The notes under the pieces: generated by a model
Told to the model about the DNA's origin: nothing
The model's input: the letters and a program-made list of their open reading frames with translations, nothing else
Databases searched by the model: none
NCBI GenBank assembly: GCA_007119455.1
Contig: SKPR01000113.1
Span: 1-5,918, forward strand
DNA from: Candidatus Brevefilum sp.
GTDB taxonomy: Bacteria; Chloroflexota; Anaerolineae; Anaerolineales; Anaerolineaceae
Length of the DNA: 5,918 bases
Reading direction: 5' to 3'
Made by a program: the position numbers and the translations under genes
Part shown: one piece after another, positions 4,977-5,918 of the stretch
Layout: each line of letters opens with the position of its first letter
How positions within the stretch are numbered: position 1 is the stretch's first letter

Positions 4977-5702
4977 TCATGATTCTTCCAGAGCACCAAA
5001 ACGCCGATCACGAGTGGCATAGTCTTCGATCGCCTTGCGCAGCTCATCTTCATCAAAGTCAGGCCAGTAGACCTGCGGAAAATACCATTCGGAGTAAACG
5101 GTTTGCCAGGTCAGGAAGTTGCTGGTTCGCTGTTCCCCAGAGGTGCGGATCACCAGGTCCGGGTCGGGCAGATCGCGGGTGAACAGGTACTGGTTGACCA
5201 GGTCTTCGTCAACGTCATCGGGATCAACCCCGTCTTTGAGCATTGCTTTGATGGCGTGAATGATCTCGTCACGTCCGCCGTAATTAAAGGCCAGGATGAT
5301 GTTGATCTGCTGATTTCCCCGGGTCAGGTCAATGGCATGGCGCACCTTCTTTTGCAAGGCTTTTGACAGCCCTTTGAGGTGACCGATGTGGATCAGCCGG
5401 GCGCCTTCCTCATTTAATTCATCCAGTTCCCGGTCGATCACATCCGAAAGGATGTGCATTAAACCGGTGACTTCAGCCTTGGGTCGCGACCAGTTTTCAG
5501 TTGAAAAGGCATATAATGTCAGATATTCAATGCCCAGATTTGCGCTGGCTCGGATGATGGTACGCAGGTTTTCTGTCCCGGCTCGATGGCCGGCCACCCT
5601 GGGTAGGCCCCGTTCCCTGGCCCAGCGGCCATTGCCATCCATGATGATCGCCACGTGCCGGGGTACAGTTTTTGTTTTTTGATCGGTATGAACAGTGGTC
5701 AT
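4977..5702 (-). CDS. uppS: Isoprenyl transferase (undecaprenyl diphosphate synthase family)
   Basis: This soluble cis-prenyltransferase adds isopentenyl diphosphate units in cis to farnesyl (or a similar) diphosphate, giving the long-chain lipid carrier used for peptidoglycan and other surface glycans. All landmark residues of the family are seen in 241 residues: HVAIIMDGNGRWA (16-28) with catalytic D22; R35 and H39 in RVAGHRAG; FSTENWSRP (66-74); FNYGGRDEI (139-147); and DLVIRTSGEQRTSNF (182-196) with R186, E190, R192, S194, then E205. These match E. coli UppS D26, R39, H43, R194, E198, R200, S202 and E213. Product chain length cannot be read from sequence. The start is 6 nt after the frr stop; only a weak GGAAG lies upstream, inside frr, so translation is probably coupled to frr. 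cdsA follows. Confidence 0.97.
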   Translation of the reverse strand: MTTVHTDQKTKTVPRHVAIIMDGNGRWARERGLPRVAGHRAGTENLRTIIRASANLGIEYLTLYAFSTENWSRPKAEVTGLMHILSDVIDRELDELNEEGARLIHIGHLKGLSKALQKKVRHAIDLTRGNQQINIILAFNYGGRDEIIHAIKAMLKDGVDPDDVDEDLVNQYLFTRDLPDPDLVIRTSGEQRTSNFLTWQTVYSEWYFPQVYWPDFDEDELRKAIEDYATRDRRFGALEES

Positions 5703-5708
5703 CGGTGA

Positions 5709-5918
5709 TTAAACTTCCATAATCTCTTTCTCTTTGCGCTCACCGATCTCTTCGACTTTTTCAATCATCTTATCCGTCAGGTCCTGCAGCTCTTTTTCAC
5801 CGCGTTCCTGCTCGTCTTCTGAGATCAGACCCTCTTTTTCAAACTCGCGCAGGTCTTTGATCAGGTCCCGACGCACGTTACGGATTCGGACACGGGTTTC
5901 TTCCATGCGGTTGTGTAC
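5709..5918 (-). CDS. frr: Ribosome recycling factor, C-terminal 69 residues (N-terminus off window)
   Basis: Together with EF-G, this factor splits post-termination ribosomes. The open frame continues to the right edge, with VHNR preceding the ATG at 5904-5906, so that ATG is internal and not the start. The visible part corresponds to the end of domain I of the three-helix bundle: METTR-like region reading EETRVRIRNVRRD, then the acidic turn LISEDEQERGEKELQDLTDKM, and the terminal helix ending KEKEIMEV. These match the family's RNxRRD, SEDE and QxLTD positions. Full proteins have about 185 residues, so some 115 are missing. The TAA stop (5709-5711) is 6 nt before uppS. pyrH and tsf are common upstream neighbours, but they cannot be seen here. 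Confidence 0.95.
   Translation of the reverse strand, partial: VHNRMEETRVRIRNVRRDLIKDLREFEKEGLISEDEQERGEKELQDLTDKMIEKVEEIGERKEKEIMEV

Noticed and set aside
5904..5906. ATG as the start of a small 65-residue protein
   Set aside because: The frame continues upstream to the window edge and the sequence is the C-terminal part of ribosome recycling factor, so this Met is internal.

Overview
The window is ordinary bacterial chromosome. It holds two complete and two edge-truncated genes of recognisable family, a pair of unrecognised paralogous membrane-protein genes, one DinB-like gene, and a set of short heptamer repeats. The order frr-uppS-cdsA is a widespread bacterial arrangement. Together with moderate GC, a sterol-glucosyltransferase-like GT1 gene and heptamer-rich spacers, it would fit a Chloroflexota (Anaerolineae-like) genome. 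That assignment is inference from general look only; no marker here settles the taxon.

Left part (1-953, minus strand): the first 317 residues of a GT1/GT28-type glycosyltransferase whose C-terminus lies beyond the left edge. Next (1163-2970, minus strand) come two tandem paralogues. The upstream one (2035-2970) has an N-terminal four-cysteine zinc ribbon, a middle domain with a CSCDRYWF signature and two C-terminal membrane helices. The downstream one (1163-1933) has the same domain and membrane hairpin but no zinc ribbon. I do not recognise this family, and it is the most novel protein content of the window.

Middle (2971-4131): a 417-bp divergent intergenic region, then a plus-strand DinB/YfiT-superfamily gene (3388-3945), then a spacer between convergent genes. 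Arrays of a degenerate heptamer, about T(A/G)GGTA(C/T), sit on both sides of the DinB-like gene. A short inverted copy touches the 3' end of cdsA, and the DinB-like stop codon is itself part of a heptamer.

Right part (4132-5918, minus strand): a tight operon running frr (C-terminal 69 residues only), 6 nt, uppS, 20 nt, cdsA. It joins ribosome recycling to undecaprenyl-diphosphate synthesis (the lipid carrier for wall and glycan export) and CDP-diacylglycerol synthesis (the phospholipid precursor). dxr and rseP, which often follow cdsA elsewhere, are absent: the operon ends at the repeat-bearing spacer.
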